Shown in pieces: positions 34,059 through 46,565 of a stretch of DNA of 64,000 bases. A program made the position numbers and the translations under genes. This DNA is from Artemisia argyi (Eukaryota; Streptophyta; Magnoliopsida; Asterales; Asteraceae). The stretch spans positions 18,443,360-18,507,359 of the forward strand of contig CM060709.1 of NCBI GenBank assembly GCA_030686995.1. Direction: 5' to 3'. The stretch's first letter is position 1. Each line of letters starts with the position of its first letter. The notes under the pieces are model-generated. The model did not search any database. It was not told the origin of the DNA and worked only from the letters and a program-made list of their open reading frames with translations.

Positions 34059-36190
34059 ATGATATCTCCTAAGGATGCCATGCCCTGGGTGGGGTTGTAT
34101 GTTGCTGGAGCATCTTTGGCTTGCACTCTTGCAATGGCAGCCGATGCCTTCCAAGGATTTCGACAATGGAAACTCTGGTTTCCAAATAAAATTTTCACTC
34201 TCAATACTGTTTCTATCACACTTATGGCAATAGCAATGAAACTACCAGGGGATCTAACTACAAACATGTTTAATAATCATGGAGATTGGAATGGAAAGAT
34301 AGTTAGCGTCGATTTCTTGGTCACCATGTTAGCCAATTTTCTCCCTTCTTTAGGGCTTATGGATGACAAGGAACTTCTAGTAAACATGGTAGCATGGAGT
34401 ATCCTCTTGATCACCATTACCGTAAATGTATCCATCCAGATTATTGCAAGGATGCTTCCTGCAACATTTCTTTTGGTTTTGTTACTTCCTATTTTATGGG
34501 TGTTTTCAATAGCTTTCCAAGTTCCATCATCGAGAAGAATTTTAGAACACAGGTACAAAGAGTTGCACGGATTGGCTTCATATTCTCAAGAGATAAAGTT
34601 TTCATACGAAGAACTCGAGCACAATGTCAAAAAGTATTGGATGATGGCAGAAACTGGTAATCCGCAATTTGCGATTGCTTGTTCAGAGGTTGCTTCTGCT
34701 TTTGCATTTATAGGCTCACTTCTTTTTTTCATTTCACTAGTACAACTATTTAGTTTCAAATATCCCACACAATCCTCAGATTATAATTGGTCACAAAAGG
34801 TAATTGTTGGCGTCCAGTCAATTGGGTCTTTTATAGGTAGTATAGCACCAGTTTTTAGATGTTTTGCTGCTATCAATTGTTTCGAACTCTCAAAAAAATG
34901 GACTGTGAATCATCTCAACATTTTCAAAGTCGGGGAACATTGGACCCAAAGGCTTCAGTTTTGGAAACGTAGTCATGTCCCTTCACATATCCCTGGCCGT
35001 TATTGCAAAATAGTTTTCCATATTTCCAAAAACTTGATTTTGAACATTTGTATAGCACTTCAAATAATGGTTGTGGTTACATGTAAATTGATATGTCTTG
35101 TTCCCAGATCTTTTCTGATCTTAATCTCCTACTGTTGGTATTTCTGCATGTTGTTGATAAGGTTCAAAAAGGACGTAAATGTATCCAACAACAATGTAAG
35201 ATCAGAGATGAAAGAATATGCTATATATGTTATACAAATTGAAGACGATGCGAGCTTTCAGAGAGAATATCAAGAAATGCACTTAAATCAATTAATAAAC
35301 TTCTTTCAAAGTCTGAAAAGGATGAGCCAGGTAATCTTATAAAGCTTCTAAAGAAATCTACAGGATTTATAGGAGTTTTAGAGTTCGACAACGATCAAGT
35401 CCCACCTCTACATTCGGAAGAAACCAAAAATTCCTGGAGTCTAGTAGTAGTGACATTAACTGCCATTTTCATTGCACTTCCAAACACAGCTTGCGACCAT
35501 GGTGAGGGGTTAATTGCTAGAATGAGGGAAGGCCTCCGGATCGTCAGAAATATTGAAGAATGTCTTAATGCAGATAGTGACTTGGTAAAGACAAGAAAAG
35601 CATCAAGACGTGTGTGGACACAAGTTGAAGTATACCGCAAGTGGCTACAAATCGATCTTCAAAAGAAGGCTCATGACGGGAAGATGTCAAAGGAAATCCT
35701 TGAGTGGTTAAGAGATGAAGCAGTTAAAATAGTGATACAGTGCAAGAGCTGCAAAAGGCGAAGAATAGATGACTCCCACTATAAGTTCATAGTTGCGAGT
35801 TCTATGTATAGAGTCAGCCAGACTATATTGATCCACTGCAGTGAGCTCGAGAATTGGCCGACTGATGGAAGACTTTTGGAGTGGATATCAAATATGATTG
35901 CAGATATATTATGCGCTTGTTTTACCAACTTACCACGCGTCATAAAGATGATGTGTCATCACGACGCGATAGAGAAAAGGGAAGACAGCGTCTGCTCTGC
36001 AGCTCAGCTTCTCGGCAGATCCAAAAAGATCCTCGAAATCCTTAATACACGCCAACTTCCAAACTTAGATGTGGACTCAATGGCATACATTAGTAAGTGG
36101 CATGCATTACCAAAGCGTGAAATACCTAATGGTGCTCCTTTGAACCAGATTCAACTGGCTTCTCCAAGTCCTAATGAATCAGCATTGTGA
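34059..36190 (+). pseudogene. MP family membrane protein, copy 3, one frameshift
   Basis: This is the most complete MP copy. The frame is open from the ATG at 34059 to about 35251, where GATGCGAGC replaces GATGCAAAGC of copy 2 (one base fewer). The correct continuation lies in another frame to the stop at 36190. The combined length is about 710 codons. About nine hydrophobic segments (near residues 8-28, 47-62, 87-105, 110-130, 134-152, 205-230, 243-265, 325-350, 352-370) precede a soluble C-terminal part. No intron is needed. The family has no function known to me. If the missing base is a sequencing error the gene would be intact. Confidence 0.8.
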
Positions 36191-37640
36191 ATATTGGCGT
36201 GTAATAGTATGGATTTATCGATCATGCATAAAAACTATTTAGTTTCAAGTTTCTCATGTATTTTTATTAAAGAACGGTGTTTCTTGTTTGTTATTTTCTC
36301 GTGTTCAATGTATTTTTATTACAGAACGGTGTTTCTTGTTTGTTATTTATGCATTTTTATTAAAGAACGGTATTTCTTGTTTGTTATTAACGAGTATATA
36401 TAATTTGTCTTATGTTGTGACGAATTTAAAGTATACATTTTTAATCAAGACAGAAGTTTACTCAAATCAAATTTTGCGTAGTTCAGGCAATTAGGAATAC
36501 TTGATTATATATAAGTTTTATTAAAAAAACAAAAAATCTACAAAAACAATATAAACAATCTAAGGAATTTAAAAGGAACAATATAGATAACTTGATAGAA
36601 ATGAGTGTATAAAAATTATATAAAAAAAAATGTAGGCGTTGTTTTGACAAACTTAGAAATTTGAGGGTAAATTTAAGAAAACATAGAAAGATCAACGGCC
36701 ATTTATTTAGTATGAAAAAAAATAGAAAAAAAAAACCTCTAACAACAATCTTTTATATAATCAGAGAGTAACATCATTTTGGATCAATTTTGTCACACAT
36801 TATGGTATTCAGTTTTATTGTTCATAAGCTTAACAATCCCAACTGCAAAACAGTTTCTCACCCTTAAGAACACAAAGAAAAGAATAAGACAAGCTCTTTA
36901 TAATAAAAAAAAATATTTTAAAGACCGAATATTATTAAAAGGTTTAGGATCAAACTTGTATGTGTAGATATCTTGCAACAAAAGCCCAATAAATCACCAG
37001 AGGTACGAATTCAGGACTTCCGAGGGATTAGTCTCCCGTTCTTCGTAAGGCTTGGCAATAAAAGGATTAGTTAGTCTAAAATATTTTCGGGTAAGTTAAG
37101 ATTTAATAATACAGTGTTACGGCTAATAGTATTATTATTTGTTTCACCCGTAGTTTCAGAAATGTTTAGGGTGCGTATAGTTAAAGGAAAATACCCATGT
37201 TTTTCCACAAAATGTTTTGTAAAAAAAATAAAAATAAAAAATAAATAAATAAAAATAAAAATCCAAACAGCTTTATTTCCAAAATACAATACTACAAAAC
37301 AATTTTTTTGTTGTTTCCTTGTTTTTCTTTATAACCCAAATCCCTCCATTCCCTTTTTCAAAATACAAAATGCAAAAATCAACTAAGCGCGTTTTCTATA
37401 TTTTAAGTATTTTGTGGAGACAAATTTTACTTCCAAATTTTTACAAAATTAGAGATAGAAAATAAGAGAAATTTTTCTTCAACTAAATGCACCCCTAAAA
37501 TTTACCCATTTTATGCATCCATATATCTTAGTGAAATCTTATCCAACATAGGCGAAAATAAAGAAGTTCAAAGGATGCCAACAGTAGGTTCTAACCCACA
37601 CCTTTTTAGGTCAAAACCTTATTATGTCTCATTTATGCAG
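36191..37640. other. MP copy 3 downstream region
   Basis: Matches 23800-24930 closely, including the tandem AAAGAACGGTGTTTCTTG words. About 300 extra bases around 37150-37500 have no counterpart in unit 2. No gene is seen. The homology continues at 45659 after the nested copia element. Confidence 0.7.
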
Positions 37641-37956
37641 TGTTAGGATCAAATAGGGATAATCAAGAATAGACCAGCAACAAATAAAATAGAACAGGGG
37701 AACAAGATTAGAGCATGGGAGAAATTTTGGGAGCAAAAAGAAAGAACTGGTATTTATTATCCAAAAGTGTGTGTTGTACAACTAGTTCTAGTTCTCCTTT
37801 ATAAGAGATTACAACCGACACATATACGTGCTTCCTAAGACTAAAGTTACTTAACCAAAAAGAAAAAAGACCAAATTGCCTTTAGTTAATAAACAAAACT
37901 ATATTATGCCAAAATTACTAAAATACCCTTAGAACTACAAGTCAAAACATCTAACA
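37641..37956 (-). repeat. 3' LTR of the minus-strand copia (316 bp)
   Basis: TGTTAGGATC...ATCTAACA; the partner LTR begins identically at 40466. On the minus strand a purine-rich AAGGTGGATAT lies just before it, consistent with a polypurine tract. Confidence 0.85.
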
Positions 37957-37978
37957 ATATCCACCTTGAATTTAGCTC

Positions 37979-38263
37979 CTAAGTAACACCATATTTCCAA
38001 TTATCGATATTGAGCAAATCCAAATAGTGACGAAACTTGCTCAAAGGAACCGGTTTAGTAAACACATCTACAGGATTGTCTTTAGTGCCAATCTTCTTCA
38101 CTTTGATTCTGCTTTCAGTATGAAGAAAGTGATAACGAATATCTATGTGTCTAGTCTGGTCATGGTATACTTGGTCTTTAGCCAAGCAAATAGCACTCAT
38201 GTTATCGCAAAACATGGTTGCTTGATCTTGAGGGAAATTGAGATCTTCAATCGAACCTTTCAA
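37979..38263 (-). pseudogene. copia RNase H C-terminal fragment
   Basis: 94 codons with CDNMSAICLAKD, TRHIDIRYHFLH and the closing VDVFTKPV signature of copia RNase H. The upstream polyprotein is missing and replaced by a solo LTR. Confidence 0.9.
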
Positions 38264-38281
38264 CTAAATTCCTTCCTTAGC

Positions 38282-39956
38282 TGATTTAAGTGTCAATTTC
38301 CTCCAAATATGCTCATTATTGTATCGTTTTATATGAATATATACTTTGATTTATTTATATTTCATTTTCAGGTTAAAAGTGAGCAAAGGAGCAGAAGAGA
38401 CGCGGATTTGGAAAAGAACTTACAAGATTATGATTTTTAGTATGCTTGAAGAAGTTACGGCGTAGTTAGACTCTCTATTTATGCCATAGCTATGGATTTT
38501 AACATGAAGACCAAGTCAACACTCACTCAAGATTACAGCATAACTAACACATGGGGTTATGCCGTAACTGTTTCATGACTTAGAAGATTTCATGGCGAAG
38601 ATAGGTTATGCCGTATCCAACTCATGGGGTTACGGCATAGAAGTTACACAGAATGGGTTTCAAGATTTGTACGAGATTACGGCGTAGTTCAGTAAGAAGA
38701 TTACGACGTAGAAGAAAACCCTAGAAGATTACGGCGTAGCCATGAATCAAGGCTACGACGTAGCTGTTGCCACCAAGGATCACGACGTACCTAATCATTT
38801 GAGTTACGTCGTAACTGTTATTAAAGGATAAGATCGTCTGAAGATTACACTAGCTACGGCGTAACCACAACTCAAGGTTACGCCGTAGCCTTGACGGGCC
38901 TATAAATTTAAGCCCTAATTTATGCATTTGATATAACTTCTACACCACAAAAAGTCAGTGAACGAAGGGAGGCTTTAGAAGGACGATTCACAGTAGCATA
39001 TAGAGCATTTCCAAGGGAGAGATCACGAAAATAACGTCATAAGTTTTAGCAATTCATCTTTTATTTATATTTACAATTCATGTCTTCCATTAACATGCAA
39101 AACAGTGAATCCACTGTACTTTATTATATGATCGGCTAAGCACCTTTGGTGCTAGCCTAGTTATGATTTCTACATTATGTTGATTATGTTTTCGTACTTT
39201 TATTATTGTTTCTAGTGTTTGCTTGCTTAGTTATTTGATAGATCCTCTAGCTTCGATGGTTTTGAAGGTCGGTTGTATGCATTACACTAGGAGATTTGAC
39301 CATAGGACCCTGGTGTAGTAGGTTGCGAGGGTTGGTAAGAATTGACCAAAGGACTACAAATCCCTTTCATGCGAATTGACTATAGGATCACCCTTCGGGT
39401 TGGATGAACTTAAGAAGTTAGATGTGTTGTCTAAGATCCGAGAGGCCGTGTTACACACAGAATTAATCTATCATGTAGTGGCGCTTAGTGACTTAAACTA
39501 GTTTACCTATAAGCCTTGACAGCCATAAGGATCCAGACCTTTGATGTCCTGGATGGACTCTAGGGAGATAGGCTAGACGAATTGACCATAGGAGTCTAGT
39601 GAATTTTATGCCACACTTGAAGCAATAGAAAGTTTAATAGAAATCATAGTCATAACAATGTATGATGAACAACTAGGCTAATACTCTTTCTTTCCTCTGT
39701 ATACAATTCAATTTTAATTTCCGCATTTCATTTCTGTTCATTTAGTTTAAGTGAATCAAACAATCATAAACCCCTTTTAAGACATGACAATAGACTTAAG
39801 TTAAAATCTAGACACATATAGCTCTTGGGACGACCTGAGTTTTACAGAATACGACACTACACATGACCAGTTACACTGTCCGTTAGTGCATAAGGTAGAC
39901 CATAGATAGACAAGTAACTTTATAAATATTAAAACCTAGTCAGAAATCTTGCATCA
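38282..39956 (+). mobile_element. solo-LTR-like element with TACGGCGTA motif cluster
   Basis: A 1675-bp insert from TGATTTAAG to CTTGCATCA, joining the RNase H scrap to the gag scrap. It has a TATA-like CCTATAAATTT near 38898, over a dozen TTACGGCGTAG-type words at 38456-38890, and four GAATTGACCATAGGA-type words at 39297-39590. No coding frame was found. It resembles long LTRs of Ty3/gypsy elements. No matching 5-bp duplication is seen, probably because the flanking copia interior was deleted. Confidence 0.6.
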
Positions 39957-40017
39957 ACCGGCTAGAGGTGCCCAAATACATTTTTGTTTCAAAAAGGCTC
40001 GAACTTTGATTTGCCAT
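39957..40017 (-). pseudogene. copia gag N-terminal scrap
   Basis: On the minus strand an ATG at 40017 opens about 20 codons (MANQSSSLFETKMYLGTSS) before the solo LTR interrupts. The position right after the leader fits a Gag start. Confidence 0.55.
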
Positions 40018-40451
40018 AAACAAAAATTAATTTTGCCATTAAAATTCTCAATACTATTAACTAATAGTGATTGTGTTTGAGAAGGCATAATTATTTAAAA
40101 GGGTTTACTCATGATTGCTATGTAACAAATTCTTTCACAAAACAAATTTTGATTATCCTAAATCCCAATCAACAGACACCTTCAATCTATCAAAGAAGCA
40201 TAAGCAACAAATGATTGAACAAAAGAAAATCCAAAAACCACATATCAGATATCACCAAGATTAATCGACATCAACCACCAAACACAAAACAAATTCAGAC
40301 CTGGTGTCTTCAAATTGAACGAATCAACAAACCACCAAGCATAAACAAATCCAAACAATACCAATATGCTGAATCTTGAAATCAACTAGAAACAAATGTC
40401 AATCAAAAAACCCAAAACAAATTGTTGCTTACTTCAAATCGATCGAGTAGC

Positions 40452-40462
40452 TCTTGATACCA
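40452..40462 (-). other. copia primer binding site remnant
   Basis: The minus strand reads TTGGTATCAAG immediately after the 5' LTR, close to the initiator-tRNA complement TGGTATCAGAG. Confidence 0.7.
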
Positions 40463-40668
40463 ATTTGTTAGGATCAAATAGGGATAATCACGAACAGACC
40501 AACAATAAGTAAAACGGAACAGGGGAACAATATCAGAACATGGGAGAAATTATGGGAGCAAAAAGAAGAAAAAGAAGGAACTGGTATTTGTTATCCAAAA
40601 GTGTGTGTTGTACAAAAGCTAGTTCTAGTTCTCCTTTATAGAGATTACAACCGACACATATATATTTA

Positions 40669-42208
40669 TGATGTGTTGTCGTTGTCGGTATAGATTGTAT
40701 TATCAAGTTTTACATTTATATTTAGCCAACTTAACCTATAACAAACACTAACGGGCAGTGTACCCGATCAATGTAGACTAGTTGATAAGTAGAGTGTCGA
40801 TCACTAAGAGTGGAACGTTAACACCTAAGTATCTATTAGTATTTTAATCCTAAAGTTAGTTCTAATTAAACTTAATCTAACGCAAGGGGATTTTTCAGCC
40901 TGAGAGACTAGCACGATGTGTAGATAAAATAAAACAATAAATAAAACTAATAAGGCGATAGGCACACACGTACACAGATAGAAAACAGATACAGATAAGA
41001 GGCCTGACAGATAGTAAGGAAGATTTGTCACCCATTTAATTGCTTAGTTATATAAGATGAGTACTAAAATCTATTCTTTCTCAGTGGTTGCTTATGCGTA
41101 TGCGTATCTCATTCCAATGTTTAGATCTAGTCTAAACGTCTAGATTTCGGGTATTAATCTTCTCGTTGGACTAATCCTGTCATGATTAATCAGATATCCG
41201 CATAAAGTCCACATTAATGATTACTAAGTTTATATATTATTTATCCCTTTTACAGGCTGACATTAACTATGCAAATGATGTTAATGAAGTAATTGTGCGA
41301 GCCTAAGGTCGCAAGGCACGATAAACTTGTATATGTAATCAAAACATACGCATAAGCGACCAATAAAACATCAAATATACTTTTAAAAGCTGGAAACAGT
41401 TAAGTCCGATCAAATAGTGAAAAAGACACTAACTCAATGATTAAAAGAGTACTAATATAAATTAAACGAATCATCCTATAAATTAAAGTACTAGCAGGAC
41501 CTTATTATCGCTCTGAATTCTTCCTTCTGGTTGTGTCTTTTGAGGTCTAGTCGTTGCCTTTTGAGGTAGGTTATGTGTTGTAAGTTGTGTGTGGAATTTG
41601 GCTATCGAATTGGGTATTTATAGTTTCTAGAAACAGAATTGATACGGCGTATCCATTAAGTTGATAAGCCGTATCTAGGTAACTTAGCGTGGGGTCCAAG
41701 ATTATTATATTAGAATATTCGTACACCGCAATATGATACAGCACACCTTCAATCTTCATGTGGCGCATGTTCTTTAATATGTTGGATTATCTGGTGAAGT
41801 CTTGAGACTAATACACCGCATCTCTGAGATATCATGCGGTGTATCTAGGGTAGAACAAGTCACATCTTCTTACGTTGATCGAGGTGTCATATACGGAGCA
41901 TGGGATAAATCCATGTGGCGCATGATTCAAAGTCAGGCAATGGTCTTCATAATTGTCTAAGTCTTGATGTACGCCATATCATTCTAGAATGATATGGCGT
42001 ATCTTCCTTCAGTTCAGTAGACTTTACCATCTTGATCCATTTTGCTCTAATTTAAATCTAAAATAGCTAACTTTCACCAAATGCTTGTTTATAACTGAGA
42101 TTTACAAAAGTAAGCGATTAAGTATCAATTCTCATATAAAATAATACATAACAAGCGATAAACATAGGATAAATGATGCTAATAAAATGTTTTTATTTGA
42201 TATCATCA
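40669..42208 (-). mobile_element. solo-LTR-like element related to 38282-39956
   Basis: A 1540-bp insert with ends TGATG and CATCA. It shares the TACACTGYCCGTTAGTG block and TACGGCGTA/TACGCCATATC words with the element at 38282, in opposite orientation. A GATATGGCGTA arm pair around 41985 forms a palindrome. The terminal duplication is unclear. Confidence 0.6.
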
Positions 42209-42289
42209 GTTTCCTAAGACTAAAGTTACTTAACCAAGAAGAAAAAAGATCAAACTGCCCTTAGTTAATAAACTAAACTATATTATGCT

Positions 42290-45200
42290 TGTAACACCCG
42301 AACCCGAAAAGGGCTAAAGTATAATATTTTGGAGTCAAATCAGAAAACAAGTAAACGGAAATACATTACTAATACAAGGGTTACAATTCAGTTCTAATGA
42401 AAAGATAAAGGACTAATTATAAACATTACAACTTCCCAAAACTAATACAAGCTAAGAACCAAAAGGAAAAACTCTAAGTCAAAACTCTAATCCATGGAAG
42501 GCTATCAACAATGTAGTCCACTAAGAGCTCCTAAGCACTCTTCACTCAATAAAGCTTCCTTCTAAAACCTGCTTCAGGAAAAGAAATGCGGCTGAGCTTG
42601 AAAAGCCCAGTGAACAGATATAAACAAACGAAAACTAATAACAAAAAAAAAAACGAAGGTGAATACGACATAAGTCCAAGTGAACCTGCTGAGATAGAAA
42701 TCAAGAATATGGAAATATAGAATATGATCAAAGGAAATACGGATACTCGATATCAAACACTCAAGGAAAAGAAATGAGTCATAAGTGTAAGCAAAAGAAA
42801 TAAAGTAAGCGTAAGTTAATCAAATTAGAGATGACAAGATAATAAAAATCATTGAGAAGTAGAACAAATAGGAATGGCCAACAATATATATACTAATTAT
42901 ACATAGGAGTCATGACCTCCATTGTACCAAATATGAAAGGGGTGTATTGTACACACACACCAAAACATTCACCAAATAATACTAAACTGAGTACATAGGA
43001 TGCATCCATACGCCCCTTGCAAAACAGATATATATGCACAAAGCTCTAGGCTAAGTAAAAATATACAATAATAAATATAGGCCTGAATAGCTAGCTTAAA
43101 GGGAACGCTGTGGACTAAAACCCACCTCCACAGATAGTGTCAATATGACTGGTGCATCAGTGGCAAGGCCATGGACTCCCCATGACCGGCTACAAATTTA
43201 TCAAATAATGGGCAACAAATAGAGCATAGGAATGCTATAAGAATAAGAACTATAGCATGCAACAAATATCAAGAAAATCATAACAAAACTGGATCAATCA
43301 AATACGAATAAGACAAAGGGAAGCATAGCAATGGCTTAAAAGAGATAGAATCATACATCAAAAGTAAAGATTCGTGAGAGAAAGATGGCCTTTACTAAAA
43401 AGACAGAATATTTGTACCTCGAAATCAAATGCAGAAATAAAACAAAGAACGAGAAGGGAAGGCAGATCACTCCTTCTTCACATGATCTACATAATAAAGG
43501 TTTACATATTACTTAACTGTTCATTAAAGGTTTAACTTATTTTAGGTTGTCAAAATTAAGGTTTACATATGATAAGTGTTTCCAGATTAGGTTTAGGGTT
43601 TCTTCTTTACCAAATTAGAAGCATTAGGTTAAGATTACCAAATTAGGGTTTTAAGTTTACTTTCCAAAAATAGACTTTGCATAAATAAAACTTTCCAAAA
43701 ATAGTAACTTTCTAATTTTAGTAGTTTTAGACTTTCCATAAATAAAACTTTCCAAAAATAGTAACTTTCTAATTTTAGTAGTTTTAAACAAATTAGGTAA
43801 CTTTCCATTTTTAACAGGTTTCCATATTTAGTAAGTTTCCAGAAATAGTAAGTTTTCTTATTTAGAATGTTTACATAAATAGTAATTAGGGTTTTATTTG
43901 GCAATTATGATAGTTTAGGGTTTAAAGTGACAATATTCCAAGTTTAGGGTTTACAATGTATTATCACATATTTTACATGTTATACCCTTGTCTTACATAA
44001 TTTTACAATTATAACCTTGTAGTCTCAATAATTACCCATTAACCCTTATGGTTTACTTAATTAGAAAACACACCCTCTAGATTAACAAGTACAAAACACA
44101 CCTCAAAGCACACACCCGACATAAGACTCATGAACAAAAGCACCAAACACCACAATGACACAAACTAACACTTATGCAACACATGTATACTTATTTACTG
44201 GATTTAGGACAAAATTAGGCACAATATATGAATTTTTGAAACATATCAGAAGACGAAACTAAAATTCAACAAAATTCCCACAGAAGCCCATATGTATTAA
44301 GAGTCTACTTGATTTTTCCTAGAATTTATTACCAAGTGGAAGCCCCTTTCAAAAATTGTTTCCCAAAACTTGCCCAGAAAGTTAACTACAAAAACACCCC
44401 GAAAGTTTGCATTTAATAGACATACCCAGACCTTCCAGAAAAATCCACAAAAATTCCAGGAAGTCCCACATAACCCAAATATTAACCCTTTAAAATTCAA
44501 AAACTACCACTGAATATCAGACCCGAATACTCAGCTTTGACACTTAATCACACAAAAATAAAAAAACATGACCAATACAACTCCAATTCACTCCAAACCA
44601 ATTGGAGAACTTAACTAAGACATAAAACTAAGTTTCCATGAAAAGAAAGCGAATCAAACCATTATATATCATGACATATCTAGTTCACAAATTCAGGTAT
44701 ACAGGCTGTTTTAATTTCAGAATTCATTTAAGTCATCATATAACGTGTTTAATTATACAAACGCACCCGAGACCTTCATATGATACAAGAACTTTATTTT
44801 AACATCATTTCAATTTGTTTCCATCATCTCACATGATCACCCAACAAGATTCCATCAAAACCCAAATCTTAAATTCATTATTTCATGTGGTTTCTTCATG
44901 ATTTTATGTGATTTCATGCACGTATAACTTGTTCTCTTTAAGCTGATTCTTTTTCGTGATTATAACCTGAATTCAACGTATAAATCAAGAGAAGGAACAA
45001 GATTTTGCAAGATTTATGTTTATACCTTGTGTAGATCGAATGGACAGGAACAAGGAAATAAAACCCCAAAAATCAAACCAAAATCAACAAGCACCAAACC
45101 CTTATTCGAATACCACAAACCCACGATCAAACAACACCTCTTGAAGCCTCCTTAAGATCGACCAGAAATGGAGAGGAGAGCTACAGAATTTTTTGCCGCT

Positions 45201-45597
45201 ACTTTGCTTTCTAGGGTTAGGTGTTTTTTTTCTTTGTTGCGTATTGTGTGAGAAGAAGATAATCGATTCCTTTTTTTATGCGTGGGTTCAAGTTGGGCCA
45301 AGGAGGACCGAAAGTTCATGGGCTCAAGTTGTTGGGTTCTTTTGGTTGTTTATTGATTGTAAAACAAAAGAGAAACGACCCAAAATAATTATTCGTGTCG
45401 CGTAGAAGTAGTTCTCGAATTTTCTTTTAGGTTTCAGAATATTTTCGGATTCAAAATATGTTCAGAATTTCAATTATGAGGTTTCATTTTAATTATTTGG
45501 ATAACCAGTTTATTCATTTATAATTAATCGTATCCATAACTTACGAAAATTTCAAATTAGATGTAAAATTAGGTATTTAAAAATTTAGGGTTTTACA
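42290..45597 (-). mobile_element. 3.3-kb solo LTR, gypsy-type
   Basis: Ends TGTAACACCC and GGTTTTACA (TG...CA), flanked by ATGCT (42285-42289) and ATGCC (45598-45602), a 5-bp duplication with one transition. The empty site is the partner LTR, which reads TTATGCCAAA. No internal retroelement coding. It is homologous to the inverted-orientation element at 50708-53278 (shared CATGGGGAGTC, GATGCATC and AGCTCAxCCGCAT blocks). The size and TGTAACACCC ends suggest a Ty3/gypsy family such as Del/Tekay, not proven. Confidence 0.75.
43672..43785. repeat. 57-bp tandem duplication inside the 3.3-kb solo LTR
   Basis: Two consecutive units starting AGACTTTGCATAAATAAAAC and AGACTTTCCATAAATAAAAC, exact 57-bp period. 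The 19-residue repeat in a minus-strand ORF is a by-product. Confidence 0.85.
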
Positions 45598-45658
45598 ATG
45601 CCAAACTTACTGAAGTATCCCTAGGATTACAAGTCAAAACATCTGACCTGCACAATTT

Positions 45659-46565
45659 TGGTAAGTAGGCTAATAAAGTGCAGCAATGTTTATATGGTAA
45701 CATGAAAATGTTGTGACTAATCAATAGAATTGGAACATTATATGACCACATTTTATTGTGACGAATTGAGAGATTTTGTAGATAGAGTAATAAGATTGAT
45801 CATGCTATGTATGACATATGTGTGCCTTGATCTTGAAAATTAGGATGAAGTTAAAAATGTGACACCAAATTAATGATATTACAGTGAGTATTATAGAATA
45901 GTTGTTTCCATCGAATGATAAATGGTAGTCATTAGGTGGCGTGGTTTACTTTATGTTTGCAGACTCATAGCAATCTGTTATTGTAGCTCAAGAAAATTTT
46001 GATTGTCACTTGAATGATTATGAGTTGGGTAAAAAGGGACATACTTTTATTTGTTTTTAATGTAAGTAATTAATTAAGGCTGTGCGGGATTACTTAGTGG
46101 AAGTATTTATATGCTTATTGGTTTGTGATGAATTGGATACGATTATATGTCTATATTGAAGGTGTTTTGCATTGTTTTTAATGTAAGTAATTAAACACAA
46201 ATAAGCAGGTATTGGAGTGTTTGGGACTACTTAGTAAAGTGCTGAATAAGTATATTGAGTTGTTTTATGACTTATTTAGTTGAAAGATGTGTTTTTTTTT
46301 TTTTTTTTGTCTTGAACAACTTTTAAACTTGAGGTGGTTGCATGATAGAAAATGTGTACTTATTATTGTGTGCTTTTCTCAGACTAATTCGAAGCATCTT
46401 ACGGAAATTGTGGGGTAGTTTTATAAGAACATCACTAGGCATGGATCGGTGAGCGAAACATCAACCAAGAAGGGCAATAACTATCATGTTGGCCTGGTTA
46501 TGATTGGCTTCTTTGTGATCGTCGTCATTTGATCATGTAAGATTATCCTCCTTCTTACTTGCCAC
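45659..46565. other. array downstream flank resumes
   Basis: After the copia the sequence AATTTTGGTAAGTAGGC continues the homology with 24930-25330. No gene was seen. A short oligo(T) run lies near 46292. Confidence 0.65.

Larger units (their letters stand above)
37641..45658 (-). mobile_element. degenerate minus-strand copia element with nested insertions
   Basis: One LTR is at 37641-37956 and its partner at 40466-45658 (interrupted twice). A primer-site remnant and two coding scraps lie between them. Flanks are TGCAG (37636-37640) and TGCAC (45659-45663), a 5-bp duplication with one mismatch. The site is confirmed by unit 2, where the flanking sequence is continuous near 24930. Confidence 0.85.
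40466..45658 (-). repeat. 5' LTR of the minus-strand copia, split in three
   Basis: LTR pieces are 40466-40668, 42209-42289 and 45598-45658. They align to the 316-bp partner at 37641. Two solo-LTR-like elements lie between the pieces. Confidence 0.8.

Noticed and set aside
42290..45597. Possible MULE or other DNA element because the ends TGTAAxACCC are partly inverted
   Set aside because: The TG...CA ends and 5-bp duplications in both copies fit a solo LTR better.
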